A stretch of 14,432 bases of DNA from Dictyocoela muelleri (Eukaryota; Microsporidia): the NCBI GenBank assembly GCA_016256075.1, contig SDVU01000360.1:1-14432 (forward strand). Reading direction: 5' to 3'. The notes below the pieces were generated by a model, which did not search any database, was not told where the DNA came from, and was given only the letters and a program-made list of their open reading frames with translations. Below are positions 7,253-14,432 of the stretch, one piece after another (the stretch's first letter is position 1; every line of letters starts with the position of its first letter). Position numbers and translations under genes: made by a program.

Positions 7253-7542
7253 CTTTTAATTTTTAAACAAACAGATACCCTTAATGAATAATTTTATACC
7301 TATAAAAATAAGAGAACTGATCAACAAAGATTATCATTTAAACATTTATAAACCTTGTAGAATCAGAACTCTCAAAAAGATATAGTTAGAATTCTGGAAG
7401 TTTCAAGATCTGCAATTTGTAATTTAATAAAAAAACATCAATTAGTGATTTTAAAAATTTGCAGGAATATAAATCCACACATATAAAACGAACGAAAAAA
7501 ATGTTGATTATGATAAATCGGAAATAATTTCCGAGCTAGATT
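7253..7542 (+). pseudogene. N-terminal fragment of the mariner-like transposase, inverted copy
   Basis: This plus-strand stretch is a diverged copy of the minus-strand sequence 9180-8866. It includes ATACCCTTAATGAATAAT at the start, a readable helix-turn-helix segment (NSQKDIVRILEVSRSAIC, then NLIKKHQ) around 7370-7445, the block GGAATATAAATCCACACAT, and TTTCCGAGCTAGATT, where homology stops abruptly at 7542. At least one frameshift separates the ATG (7285) from the HTH segment, and stops follow it. No catalytic domain follows. Confidence 0.8.
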
Positions 7543-8199
7543 GGGGCAACTTTAGTAAAATAGCCTGACCAAAGGTTACTACCTTGGATTAATAAATTAA
7601 AAATTAAAAATTAAAAATTAAAGCAAGATATTTAATCGAAATACAAAACCGCATTCCTGCTATTTGCGGTAGCGCACTAGATTTATGACAGTTAATTCTT
7701 TTAATTACTACGATTTACTGACGTATAACGATAAATTATTTTTTTTTCATTTTTTTTACTATAAATTTTTATTTCTGATACATCGTTATATTTCGTGCAA
7801 TAAAATATTAAGTTTAGTATATCATTTTATATTTCAAATTACTTTAGTGCGTCAAAATTTAAAAAAAATATATCAGTCATTTTTGGAAAACATGGGTTGA
7901 TTTTTTTTTAAAAATAATATTTTGCTTTTGTTTAGAAAAATAACCTGTTTTTATGGCCATTTTTTAAACAAGACACGGTTAATTTAATAATCTGAATTTA
8001 ATAATTTTTATAAATTAACTTATTGAAAAAAAATTAAATAATGAGTTTTGAAATAATATAATAGGATTAAATTTTTGTCAAATAACTTTTTGTTAATTTT
8101 TTTTTAATTTTTATTAAATTAAATTTTCGCTTTGTAAAGACCGATCAAACCACACCCACATATGTCTAAAAAAACCACTCATTTCAAAAATATTTTCAA
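7543..8199. other. AT-rich spacer between the two mariner-like pieces
   Basis: There is no gene. At 7589-7620 the 7-mer ATTAAAA is repeated about four times. 7921-7978 (GCTTTTGTTTAG...AAACAAGACACGG) loosely recalls the 3171-3241 hairpin region (GCTTTTGTTCGG...GAACAAGACCCG) and may be an eroded relative. The 7685-7900 open frame is low-complexity and not credible. Confidence 0.4.
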
Positions 8200-9131
8200 T
8201 CAAAATTTATCTTATTAAATTCATAATGTCTAAAGAAGTTTTACATTTTTCTTTTTGTAAGAATACTGACTTAAAACATGAAAAAAAAATTTTCAATTGG
8301 GTTAAGTTGTGGTGAATATGGAGGAAGAAATTTCAATATGTATCTTTTCGAAATTAAAGCATCTTTAACATCAGCGGTTTTATGGATAGATGCATTGTCC
8401 ATTATTATATATTTTGTTTTATTTTCACTCAGCGCAGGTAATTTATTTTTTATGAAATCAATAAAGCATTCGGATGTAAAACTTCTAATTTTCGTATCAA
8501 AAGCATAAATTCCATGGATAGATATCGCACACATAAATGATACGTTTTTGCCTTTTGAGTTTGGAACATTTATATATGCCTTAGTATTTTTCTGTGAATA
8601 TTCAAATCTTGGATCCATATGAAGATTAAATCCGGATTCATCAATAAATATGAGTTTTTCATCTGATATCATTTTTATAATATTGGAATAAGTAATTCTT
8701 TGATTTTTTACTTGATCCGAATTTCTGTTAATTGGAATTTTTGTAAATATTTTCCGGCTATAGTTTATTGCCCTTATTCTCCTGTTTAGTCGCCGTTGAT
8801 AATTTAATATTTTTTTTTGAATTTAAATTACATGCAACGGTTTTTAGAGTTGTGCATGGATTTAAATCTAGCTCGGAAATTATTTCCGATTTTTCATAAT
8901 CAGCATTTTTTTCTTTTGTTTTTGTTTATCATGTGTGGATTTATATTCCTGTAAATTTTCAAAATCGCCATTTTGATATTTTTTTATTAAATTATAAATT
9001 GCTGATCTTGAAAATCCCGGAATTCTAACCATATCTTTTTGGGAGTTTTCAGATTCTACAAGGTTTATAAATGTTGAAATGATGGTCTTTGTTATCCGTT
9101 TTTTTATTTTTCTTAGTTTATAATTATTCAT
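8200..9131 (-). pseudogene. Tc1/mariner-IS630 DD34E transposase, frameshifted
   Basis: The start is the ATG at 9131, preceded by TACCCCTAA. Residues about 29-53 form a helix-turn-helix (NSQKDMVRIPGFSRSAIYNL). The frame breaks near 8885 and continues as SEIISELDLNPCTTLKTVA, breaks again near 8820 into RRLNRRIRAINYSRKIF, and then runs without a break through the catalytic domain: LIFIDESGF (first Asp), KYIIMDNASIH (second Asp) and LPPYSPQLNPIENFF (Glu), with 34 residues between the second Asp and Glu. After NFF a T-run shift leads to SCFKSVFLQKEKC. Size and order are normal for the superfamily. All catalytic residues survive; about three frameshifts, mostly in A/T runs, break the gene. Confidence 0.85.
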
Positions 9132-9180
9132 TTAGGGGTATGTGTTTTTTTTAAAATTAAAATTAAAATGCTTGAATTTA

Positions 9181-9389
9181 ACGAAAAAATGCTTTTATAG
9201 AAATGAAAAAGTGTTTTTATAGAAATGAAAAAATGTTTTTATAGAAATGAAAAAGTGCTTTTATAGAAATGAAAAAGTGTTTTTATAGATATTAAAAAGT
9301 GTTTTTATAGAATTGAAAAAGTGTATTTATAGAAATGAAAAAGTGTTTTTATAGAAATGAAAGGGTGCTTTTATAGATATGAAAAACCC
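9181..9389. repeat. Right array of the 22-bp repeat
   Basis: Nine consecutive 22-bp units of the form TTTTTATAGAAATGAAAAAGTG, preceded by a partial one, differing by one to four substitutions each. They lie upstream of the transposase gene and in opposite orientation to the 7102-7252 array. The outer edge at 9389 meets reverse-transcriptase-like sequence of the neighbouring fossil. Confidence 0.95.
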
Positions 9390-11250
9390 TGTAAGCAAAA
9401 CAATTGTCTATTTCATTAATCATCTCATTTATAATTTTTTGAAAAACTTTCGGACCTGATTTTATACCGAAAGGTAAACGTTTAAACTGACTGCCGGCCT
9501 AATATTGTAAAACCTGTAAATTTTCTACCATCGTATGTCAATTCTAATTGATTAAATCTATTTTCAGATCAATTTTTGAGAAATAAGCATTTTCTCCAAT
9601 TTTTTGAATACTTTTATAAATTTTTGGAATGATAGAAACCTCATAAACAACAGACTCATTTAAATATCTATAATCAACAACCAGTCTAAGCTCACCATTT
9701 TTCTTTTGAATAAAGAATGCAGGACTTGAATTTTCATTCCATGTCTTCGATTATATCTTCATTTTTAAGTCTTTCTAGTTCTTTGTAAAATTGTTTAATA
9801 AATTTAACGGGCGCTTGATTATTTTTGGCATTTTTACTCATCTTTTTAGTAAGATTTACCGTATCATCTATTTTTATCTTAAATTTTCGTATTTTTAATT
9901 TTTTAAAATTTTTATTTTCTTTATTATATGATCGTATTAGTGTTTCTGTTTGGCTATTAATTTGATTTGTATTTATATTATTGCATTTATCAGATAGTAT
10001 TTCTTCCATTTCTTCTTTTTGTTCGAGATTTGAATTAAATGAAACTATTTCTCCGTCTATAAATATGCATTATTTTTTGTAATCTATTAAAGCATCATTA
10101 TTATTTTGAAAGTCGTTACCTAATATCAAATTAGTAGGACATTCTTCGAGTATGTAATATTTAATGAATTTGCTATTTTTTAGCCCTAGTATTCTAGTTT
10201 ATATTGTGCAGGAATTTATAATTTTAGTTTCCGTGTTATTTCCGAAAACCCGATTTAATTCTTTATCTTCAAATAACTTCACTTTAATTTTATCCGCAAT
10301 TTCTTTATAAATATAATTTTTTGTTGATCCCGTATCAATTAAAGCTATGGTATTTCTTTATTTAGAATACAATTTATTTAATCGTCTCACCTTTCTCTTT
10401 AGATTCTTTTATAATCATTGTTTCTTTTTTGTATACGTTATCATTGTTGTCTCCTTTTTGTTTAAAATTTCTATTATTATTATTACTATTATTATTATTA
10501 TTATAAAAACAGTCTTTCGTCTCATGGGAACATTTTTATGCCATTTACACCATTTATAATATCTGTAATATGAATCATAATTATAGTCATATTTGCTTTC
10601 GTTCTCACTAAAAACATTCTTATTTAGATTCTGGGTATAATTTCTTTTGATCTACCAATTATTTTATTTTCAACGCTTTGAAAATAAGCCAAGCATTCTT
10701 TAACATTTTTGAAATCTCTCTTGATAATTCCATTATATGTATAATTCCCAAGACCTCTATTGAAATATTCTTCGAATCTTCGTGAATACTCGGTTTTTGT
10801 GATGTTGCCGTAAATTGAGTAAATATCTAAATTATTCTTAATTTCAGTATAATAATCATTTATATATAAAAAGTTTTTCTGAAAAGTATTTTCTAATTTT
10901 CTAATAATTGCCTCCATCTTCTCCTTAGGATAAGCAATATTTAAAAGATATGTTCTAGTCGTTTTAAAATCTTCAGCGATTCTTTTTTTATCGACATTTG
11001 TATCTTCTATCAAATTATTTAAAATCAGCATAATCTGTTTTGCAGTCCATCGGCTGGACTCCGCTAAATTTTGTACTTTATAAGCCAATTTATAAATTTA
11101 CATTGTAGAATATTATCAATGATTTCTATAGATTTTGTAAATTTAGTTTCTATTCCTTCAATTTTTATTTCGAAATTTATTGTTTTGATATTGTATTCCT
11201 TTATAATATTAGAATTTCTATTCAGGGTTGTGCTCGCTTTGAAATCAAAT
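9390..11250 (-). mobile_element. Ty3/gypsy-type LTR-retroelement fossil 1 (gag to partial RT)
   Basis: This is a broken minus-strand retroelement relic with the usual gag-protease-RT order and several breaks. Parts: gag-like region (about 11250-10624), a zinc-knuckle-like CKWHKN segment followed by an AT-repeat that encodes Asn-rich sequence (about 10560-10440), an aspartic protease region with a DTGST-type motif (about 10360-10050), a spacer (10009-9734), and the first half of a reverse transcriptase with LRLVVDYRYLN and RLPFGIKSGP (about 9735-9400). RT similarity ends where the 22-bp array begins, so the mariner-like element seems to have landed in or truncated it. No RNase H, integrase or paired LTRs were found. 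It looks old. Confidence 0.75.
10624..11088 (-). pseudogene. Gag-like part of fossil 1
   Basis: This is the longest readable stretch of the fossil's gag region, 154 codons rich in Lys, Asn, Ile and Tyr, with aromatic and charged spacing like the capsid domain of Ty3/gypsy gag proteins (FEEYFNRGL, FKNVKECLAYF). Assignment rests mainly on its position upstream of the zinc-knuckle and protease regions; gag sequences diverge fast. More gag-like sequence continues towards 11250. Confidence 0.55.
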
Positions 11251-11599
11251 TGACGTAACCATGAGAATAATAATTCTCTAAAATACTTTTAATGAAATAG
11301 TCTTTATTTATTTTATGGTTACTCTCTCGCATTACCATTTATCTCTTAGAATTCTTACAACTTAAATACTTTTTATCTAAATATGCGTTTATAAATAGAC
11401 CTATAAAATAATACACTTAATATAAAATACTAATATCTAAACAATTGAAATCATTTAACCTAAAACAATAATGTGTTACAAGTTACCACAACTATATAAG
11501 TAAATTTTTATTTTGCCTCGCTAATGCCATATTCCGTAGTTTTCGATATTTCTTTTCAGAGGGGGGTATCTAAGTATAGGTAGAACCGAATATTTTACT
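11251..11599. other. AT-rich gap between the two retroelement fossils
   Basis: There is no coding similarity. It could hold leader or LTR sequence of fossil 1, since it lies immediately upstream of gag, but I found no repeat partner elsewhere in the window and no clear primer-binding site. GAGGGGGGTAT near 11560 is a GC-richer patch. Confidence 0.35.
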
Positions 11600-12830
11600 T
11601 TATAAGGTCTAATATTAACCTCTATGACAAATTTTCTTTGCGACAATTACTGCTGGGTTGCACCACAGTGAATTACTTTTTTCTATTATTACCTTTGATA
11701 ATAGATAATTGACTAATGATTGGAAAGCCTTTCTTTTTAAAAGGTCTTTAATTGGGCCTGACAAACTGCCTATTGTGTTATTATTCAATAGTATGGTCAA
11801 ATTAGTGGAAATTCGAGTTTCACACATTTTAACTTCTTTATCAAGTCTTCCCGAGAACTATGTTTGTAATTGGATTATCCAATATTAAGAAAGTGTCTTA
11901 ATTTAAACGCCATTATTTTAATAGTGTCTTTAGAATATTTACGAATTATCAAGTATGAACCAACAATCAAATTAATCTTTTTAGGTATATTTAACATTTC
12001 ATAATTTAGTTTAAGTTGTAAATAGGCTGAAATAAAATTGGTGTTGGAACCAGAATCGAAAAAAGAAACATATTCAAAACCATCTATTACTTTTTTTTCT
12101 TTTTTCGACGCCTACTTTTTTATTTGAAGATGTATGCATGTTTGAATTGCTAGTATTATTGTTTTTTCTTCTGTTCTTTGTAAAACAATTTCTTGAAATA
12201 TGACCTCTTTGCCACAATATACCAGAATTATCCTCAATTTTATCGCATGGGCATTGCTTATTTCTAATTATCTGAAATTGTTTGATTTTTGCTATTTTTT
12301 AAACCTTCACATTCTTCTAACAATAAATAACCTTTTTCACTGATATATTCGGCGTAAAGACGACCCCTCGTATTTTTCTTGTATAGGCATCTTTCTCAAT
12401 TTATTCAAGGTTTAAGTTTCATCGAGGCCCTTTAATATAAGGTATTCATGTAATCGGAGCGCAAAATTTGACTAATTCTCACTTATAAATTTATGGATAG
12501 ATTAATGTCTTTTTCAGCCGATTTCTAGACTAAACATCTTTGAAATATTGCCTTTTTCTTTAGTGCACTTTCTTCGCCCTTTACCGAGAACAATTCACGA
12601 AAATAATAAGTTCAATGTTCTATAATTTTTGTCATTTTCTCTCTGAGTGTGCACTTTATAAATCTAATAGTTCCTTCGAGCATAAATAAATTAATTTCGC
12701 AACTTTTCCTTTTCATTCCTTTGTAAAATAAATTACCATATTCCTCATAGTCTTCACATGCAATCTGATTTATTTTAGCATCCCATGTCCTTTCTTGACA
12801 CGCGATCAAGACGGTTTCTTATTGTCTGAA
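11600..12830 (-). mobile_element. Ty3/gypsy-type LTR-retroelement fossil 2 (gag to RT start)
   Basis: A second minus-strand relic, broken in several places. Parts in order: gag-like region (about 12830-12290), zinc-knuckle-like RGHISRNCF (about 12220-12180), aspartic protease with FFDSGSNTNF (about 12070-11880), and the beginning of an RT domain with the family's typical VNYLLSKVIIEKSNSLW and NPAVIVAKK (11740-11615). Similarity stops before the catalytic RT motifs. No LTRs were identified. The sequence differs from fossil 1, so these are two insertions, not a duplication. Confidence 0.75.
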
Positions 12831-12840
12831 TATAATGAAA

Positions 12841-12877
12841 TTCTAGTCTCATGTTGGAGGAAATTGGGAGACTAGAA
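12841..12877. repeat. Hairpin TTCTAGTCTC
   Basis: Perfect 10-bp arms (12841-12850 and 12868-12877) around 17 bases. It shares CTAGTCTC with the hairpin at 3037-3080. Located just upstream of the gag region of fossil 2; role unknown. Confidence 0.7.
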
Positions 12878-13240
12878 GAATGTAAATTGTCTTGAAACCT
12901 CATATTTATTAAAAACTATTTTTTATAGTTTTACATCAAACATTGCTTCAGAATAAGCTAATAATCACAATTTTATTACAAACCTAAAATATAGTTCTTC
13001 TTACAATCAGTAATATGTGTATTATCAGTAACAAACTAACAGAAATAGCTATTATAATTCTAAAAAAATAGATTAAATTGCATATAAATACAAAAAAAAT
13101 AAATAAAATAAAACTATGTTTATTGAAACACTTTCTAATTTTCCACAATTTCTACGCTAAGCAGATGAATAGAAACACATAATTTGTTCCAAAGATACAA
13201 ATTCTCAGCACTGGTGAGTTTTCGCAAACCTCTGTCTAAG
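12878..13240. other. AT-rich stretch without recognised features
   Basis: No gene, RNA or clear repeat could be supported. Confidence 0.5.
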
Positions 13241-13254
13241 AAATTTGGTTCTCG

Positions 13255-13350
13255 GGATTAAATTATCGAAATACTAAGGAAGGAAATCCTATTGACACAA
13301 GATTTCGCAAAATCATTTAATAGATCGTCAGTTCGAAATTAGTTTAAAAG
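13255..13350 (+). pseudogene. Possible helix-turn-helix remnant of a transposase
   Basis: A short plus-strand frame reads IIEILRKEILLTQDFAKSF, then NRSSVRN and stops. The spacing (A-K-S-F-N-R-S-S-V-R) resembles the second helix of HTH domains in Tc1/mariner or similar transposases, but there is no supporting domain nearby. Weak evidence. Confidence 0.25.
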
Positions 13351-13436
13351 CTAGACTATATCTGTGACTTCCTAACGGTAATTTTACTAGCTCAGTATAA
13401 AATAGAAACTATCATGCCTTACTTTGTGATTACTCT

Positions 13437-13488
13437 AAATTTACCATATTTCGATATTTTTCATTGTGAAATAAATAAGGTAAATTTT
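13437..13488. repeat. Interrupted hairpin AAATTTACC / GGTAAATTT
   Basis: AAATTTACC and its complement GGTAAATTT flank an inner TATTTC/GAAATA pairing. The centre recalls that of the 1828-2087 foldback (ATATTTCG...GTGAAATA). Possibly a small eroded foldback. Confidence 0.55.
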
Positions 13489-13689
13489 ATTAAGATTGTA
13501 GTAAATATGAAGTTATATGGGCATGATTATTTATAAACGTTTTCAATAATTAATAAAGTTTTTTTATTACTATACAAGTAGAAACAGATATTGAAAACAT
13601 AAATTAAATTTAAGATAAAAATATTTATTTCTTATTTTTTTAATCTATAAAATTAATTCTCAAAGCGGATCTTCCCAGGGGGAAAATTT

Positions 13690-13713
13690 CGCCTCAAAAA
13701 AAAATTTGAGGTG
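13690..13713. repeat. Short hairpin CGCCTCAAA / TTTGAGGTG
   Basis: Nine-base arms with one mismatch around an A-run, preceded by CCCAGGGGGAAAATTT. The combination of a C/G run with a GAG/CTC stem loosely resembles 3037-3080. Confidence 0.5.
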
Positions 13714-14193
13714 TATTATGAGCAATACTAGATCATCATAGGTATTTTTCAAAGAACAAATACCAATGCATATAGCTCGAATTTTAACTTTAAATTGGAT
13801 TAATTACATTTTCGAAAAAATTTAATAATAAAGGCGTAAGAGAAGTTATAGATAGAGAAAAAAAGAATTCTGATAGAAATTGTAGAAGTAAAATTATATT
13901 ATGGGGATTATTGCAGGTGGGTAATTAGATTTTTTTATTTTTTGGGAATTCACTGTTCATAATATCTATAAATTTTAAGATTGTCAAAAAATAATTTTGA
14001 GAGAGGAAGAAATTTTAAAGCGGAAAGAATATTCAAAGTGTAGAAAAACATTTTATTGTGAGTTTTTTTTTCTACATTGATATGAGTTTTTACAGTTTAA
14101 AGAAAAATGAAAAATTTAATTTTTCTCTAGATCTTTATAATTTTTCCTACGCCCGTATATTTTAATATTACAACATAGTTATTTAGGATCAAG
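13714..14193. other. AT-rich stretch upstream of the third Merlin copy
   Basis: No supported gene. Plus-strand reading around 13830-13920 gives a short non-repetitive stretch (REVIDREKKNSDRN) without recognised similarity. It may include promoter or leader sequence for the transposase at 14273. Confidence 0.35.
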
Positions 14194-14240
14194 GCTCTAT
14201 AACCGGGCAAAAACAAATTTTTTTCGCCCGGTCATATAGC
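14194..14240. repeat. Second CCGGGC hairpin
   Basis: GCTCTATAACCGGGC (14194-14208) pairs with GCCCGGTCATATAGC (14226-14240) with two mismatches around 17 AT-rich bases. It lies 33 bp before a Merlin-like start codon, so it may be the terminal region of that element or part of its promoter. Confidence 0.7.
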
Positions 14241-14267
14241 TTTATTAGAAAAAAAATGAAATTTAAA

Positions 14268-14275
14268 CCCCTATG
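14268..14275 (+). promoter_or_regulatory. CCC motif before a start codon
   Basis: ACCCCT lies directly upstream of the ATG at 14273. C-rich triplets just before the ATG are known in microsporidian genes. The same arrangement precedes the mariner-like ATGs at 9131 (minus, ACCCCTAA) and 7285 (plus, ACCCTTA). Confidence 0.4.
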
Positions 14276-14432
14276 TATTTTGGTAATATTTATGTTACAC
14301 CGGAAAACGATAGATCTGTTATTTTTTTAGACTCAAAAGCTACTTTTGAATATCTTATAGCCACGAATCGTTTGGCTGATAGTATTCCATGCACTAACTG
14401 TGAATTTAAAATGAATTTAAGAAATATGAAGG
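14273..14432 (+). CDS. N terminus of a Merlin / IS1595-type transposase, cut by window end
   Basis: The frame starts at the first ATG after an in-frame TAA and stays open for 53 codons to the window end. It begins MYFGNIYVTPENDR and contains FEYLIATNRLADSIPCTNC and FKMNLRN. An 'L-x-x-x-N-x-L' helix followed by a CxxC zinc-ribbon half matches the N terminus of IS1595/Merlin transposases; the second cysteine pair and DDE domain would lie beyond the window. No damage is visible in this part, unlike the other two Merlin copies. A host zinc-ribbon protein is the main alternative. Confidence 0.55.
   Translation, partial: MYFGNIYVTPENDRSVIFLDSKATFEYLIATNRLADSIPCTNCEFKMNLRNMK

Larger units (their letters stand above)
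7102..9389. mobile_element. Mariner-like region with long inverted ends (array plus N-terminal sequence)
   Basis: Left 7102-7542 and right 9389-8866 are inverted copies of one another (22-bp array, untranslated leader, transposase N terminus), each roughly 440-520 bp. Only the right copy continues into a catalytic domain. Either one element acquired long inverted ends by duplication of its 5' side, or two copies lie head to head and the left one is truncated. No separate 3' TIR for the right copy was found near 8100-8250, which favours the first reading or a deletion. Confidence 0.65.

Noticed and set aside
7685-7900. Plus-strand open frame of 71 codons, hydrophobic
   Set aside because: Phe/Tyr/Leu richness follows from T-rich DNA; there are no motifs or supporting context, so a membrane protein is not supported.
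438-9131. Bacterial origin (IS1595 and IS630 relatives)
   Set aside because: The families also have eukaryotic branches (Merlin, Tc1/mariner), and the FLYWCH-MULE, Ty3/gypsy-type fossils and pol III-like elements point to a eukaryote.
7102-9389. 22-bp arrays as CRISPR
   Set aside because: The units are directly contiguous with no unique spacers, lie in opposite orientations at the ends of a transposon, and the setting is eukaryotic.
10347-10559. Plus-strand open frame with an Ile repeat
   Set aside because: It is antisense to the retroelement fossil and its repeat is an ATT/AAT microsatellite.
11251-11599. LTR or primer-binding site for fossil 1
   Set aside because: The position is suitable, but no repeated partner or recognisable tRNA-complementary stretch was found.

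Overview
The window is a strongly AT-rich stretch of a eukaryotic genome and reads as a transposon graveyard: no intact host gene was recognised. Everything with protein similarity is a mobile element: Merlin/IS1595-like (three copies), MULE with a FLYWCH-type finger (one), Tc1/mariner-like DD34E (one full-length relic plus an inverted 5' fragment), and two truncated Ty3/gypsy-type LTR-retroelement fossils. This mix, very high A+T, and CCC-type motifs 2-4 bases before transposase start codons fit a transposon-rich microsporidian, but that assignment is inference, not proof.

Layout. 1-161: near-perfect hairpin with 78-bp arms. 438-1035 (minus): Merlin relic keeping all three catalytic residues. 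1323-1380: CCGGGC hairpin. 1828-2087: foldback with arms of about 130 bp. 2181-2452 (minus): C-terminal Merlin relic, abutted by a 789-bp element with perfect 27-bp terminal inverted repeats (2453-3241). 3243-5250: several copies of a composite repeat (parts R1 and R2) with tRNA-like signals; 4440-5250 is a large inverted pair. 5255-6812 (minus): MULE whose terminal inverted repeats are themselves palindromes, with R1 copies directly outside both ends. 7024-7092 (minus): tRNA-like sequence with A box, B box and a TTTT run.

7102-9389: mariner-like region bounded by oppositely oriented arrays of a 22-bp unit; the right array leads into a broken DD34E transposase and the left array into an inverted copy of only its N-terminal part. 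9390-11250 and 11600-12830 (both minus): Ty3/gypsy-type fossils with gag, zinc-knuckle, protease and partial reverse-transcriptase regions. 12830-14190: AT-rich sequence with hairpins and a possible helix-turn-helix remnant. 14194-14240: a second CCGGGC hairpin, just before the start of a third Merlin-like transposase (14273 onward, plus), cut by the window end.

The genes do not form an operon or pathway. Elements have landed in or next to each other and decayed. The structures most worth a second look are the tandem-repeat long inverted ends of the mariner-like region, the palindromic MULE ends, the R1-R2 family, and the unusual number of long hairpins.
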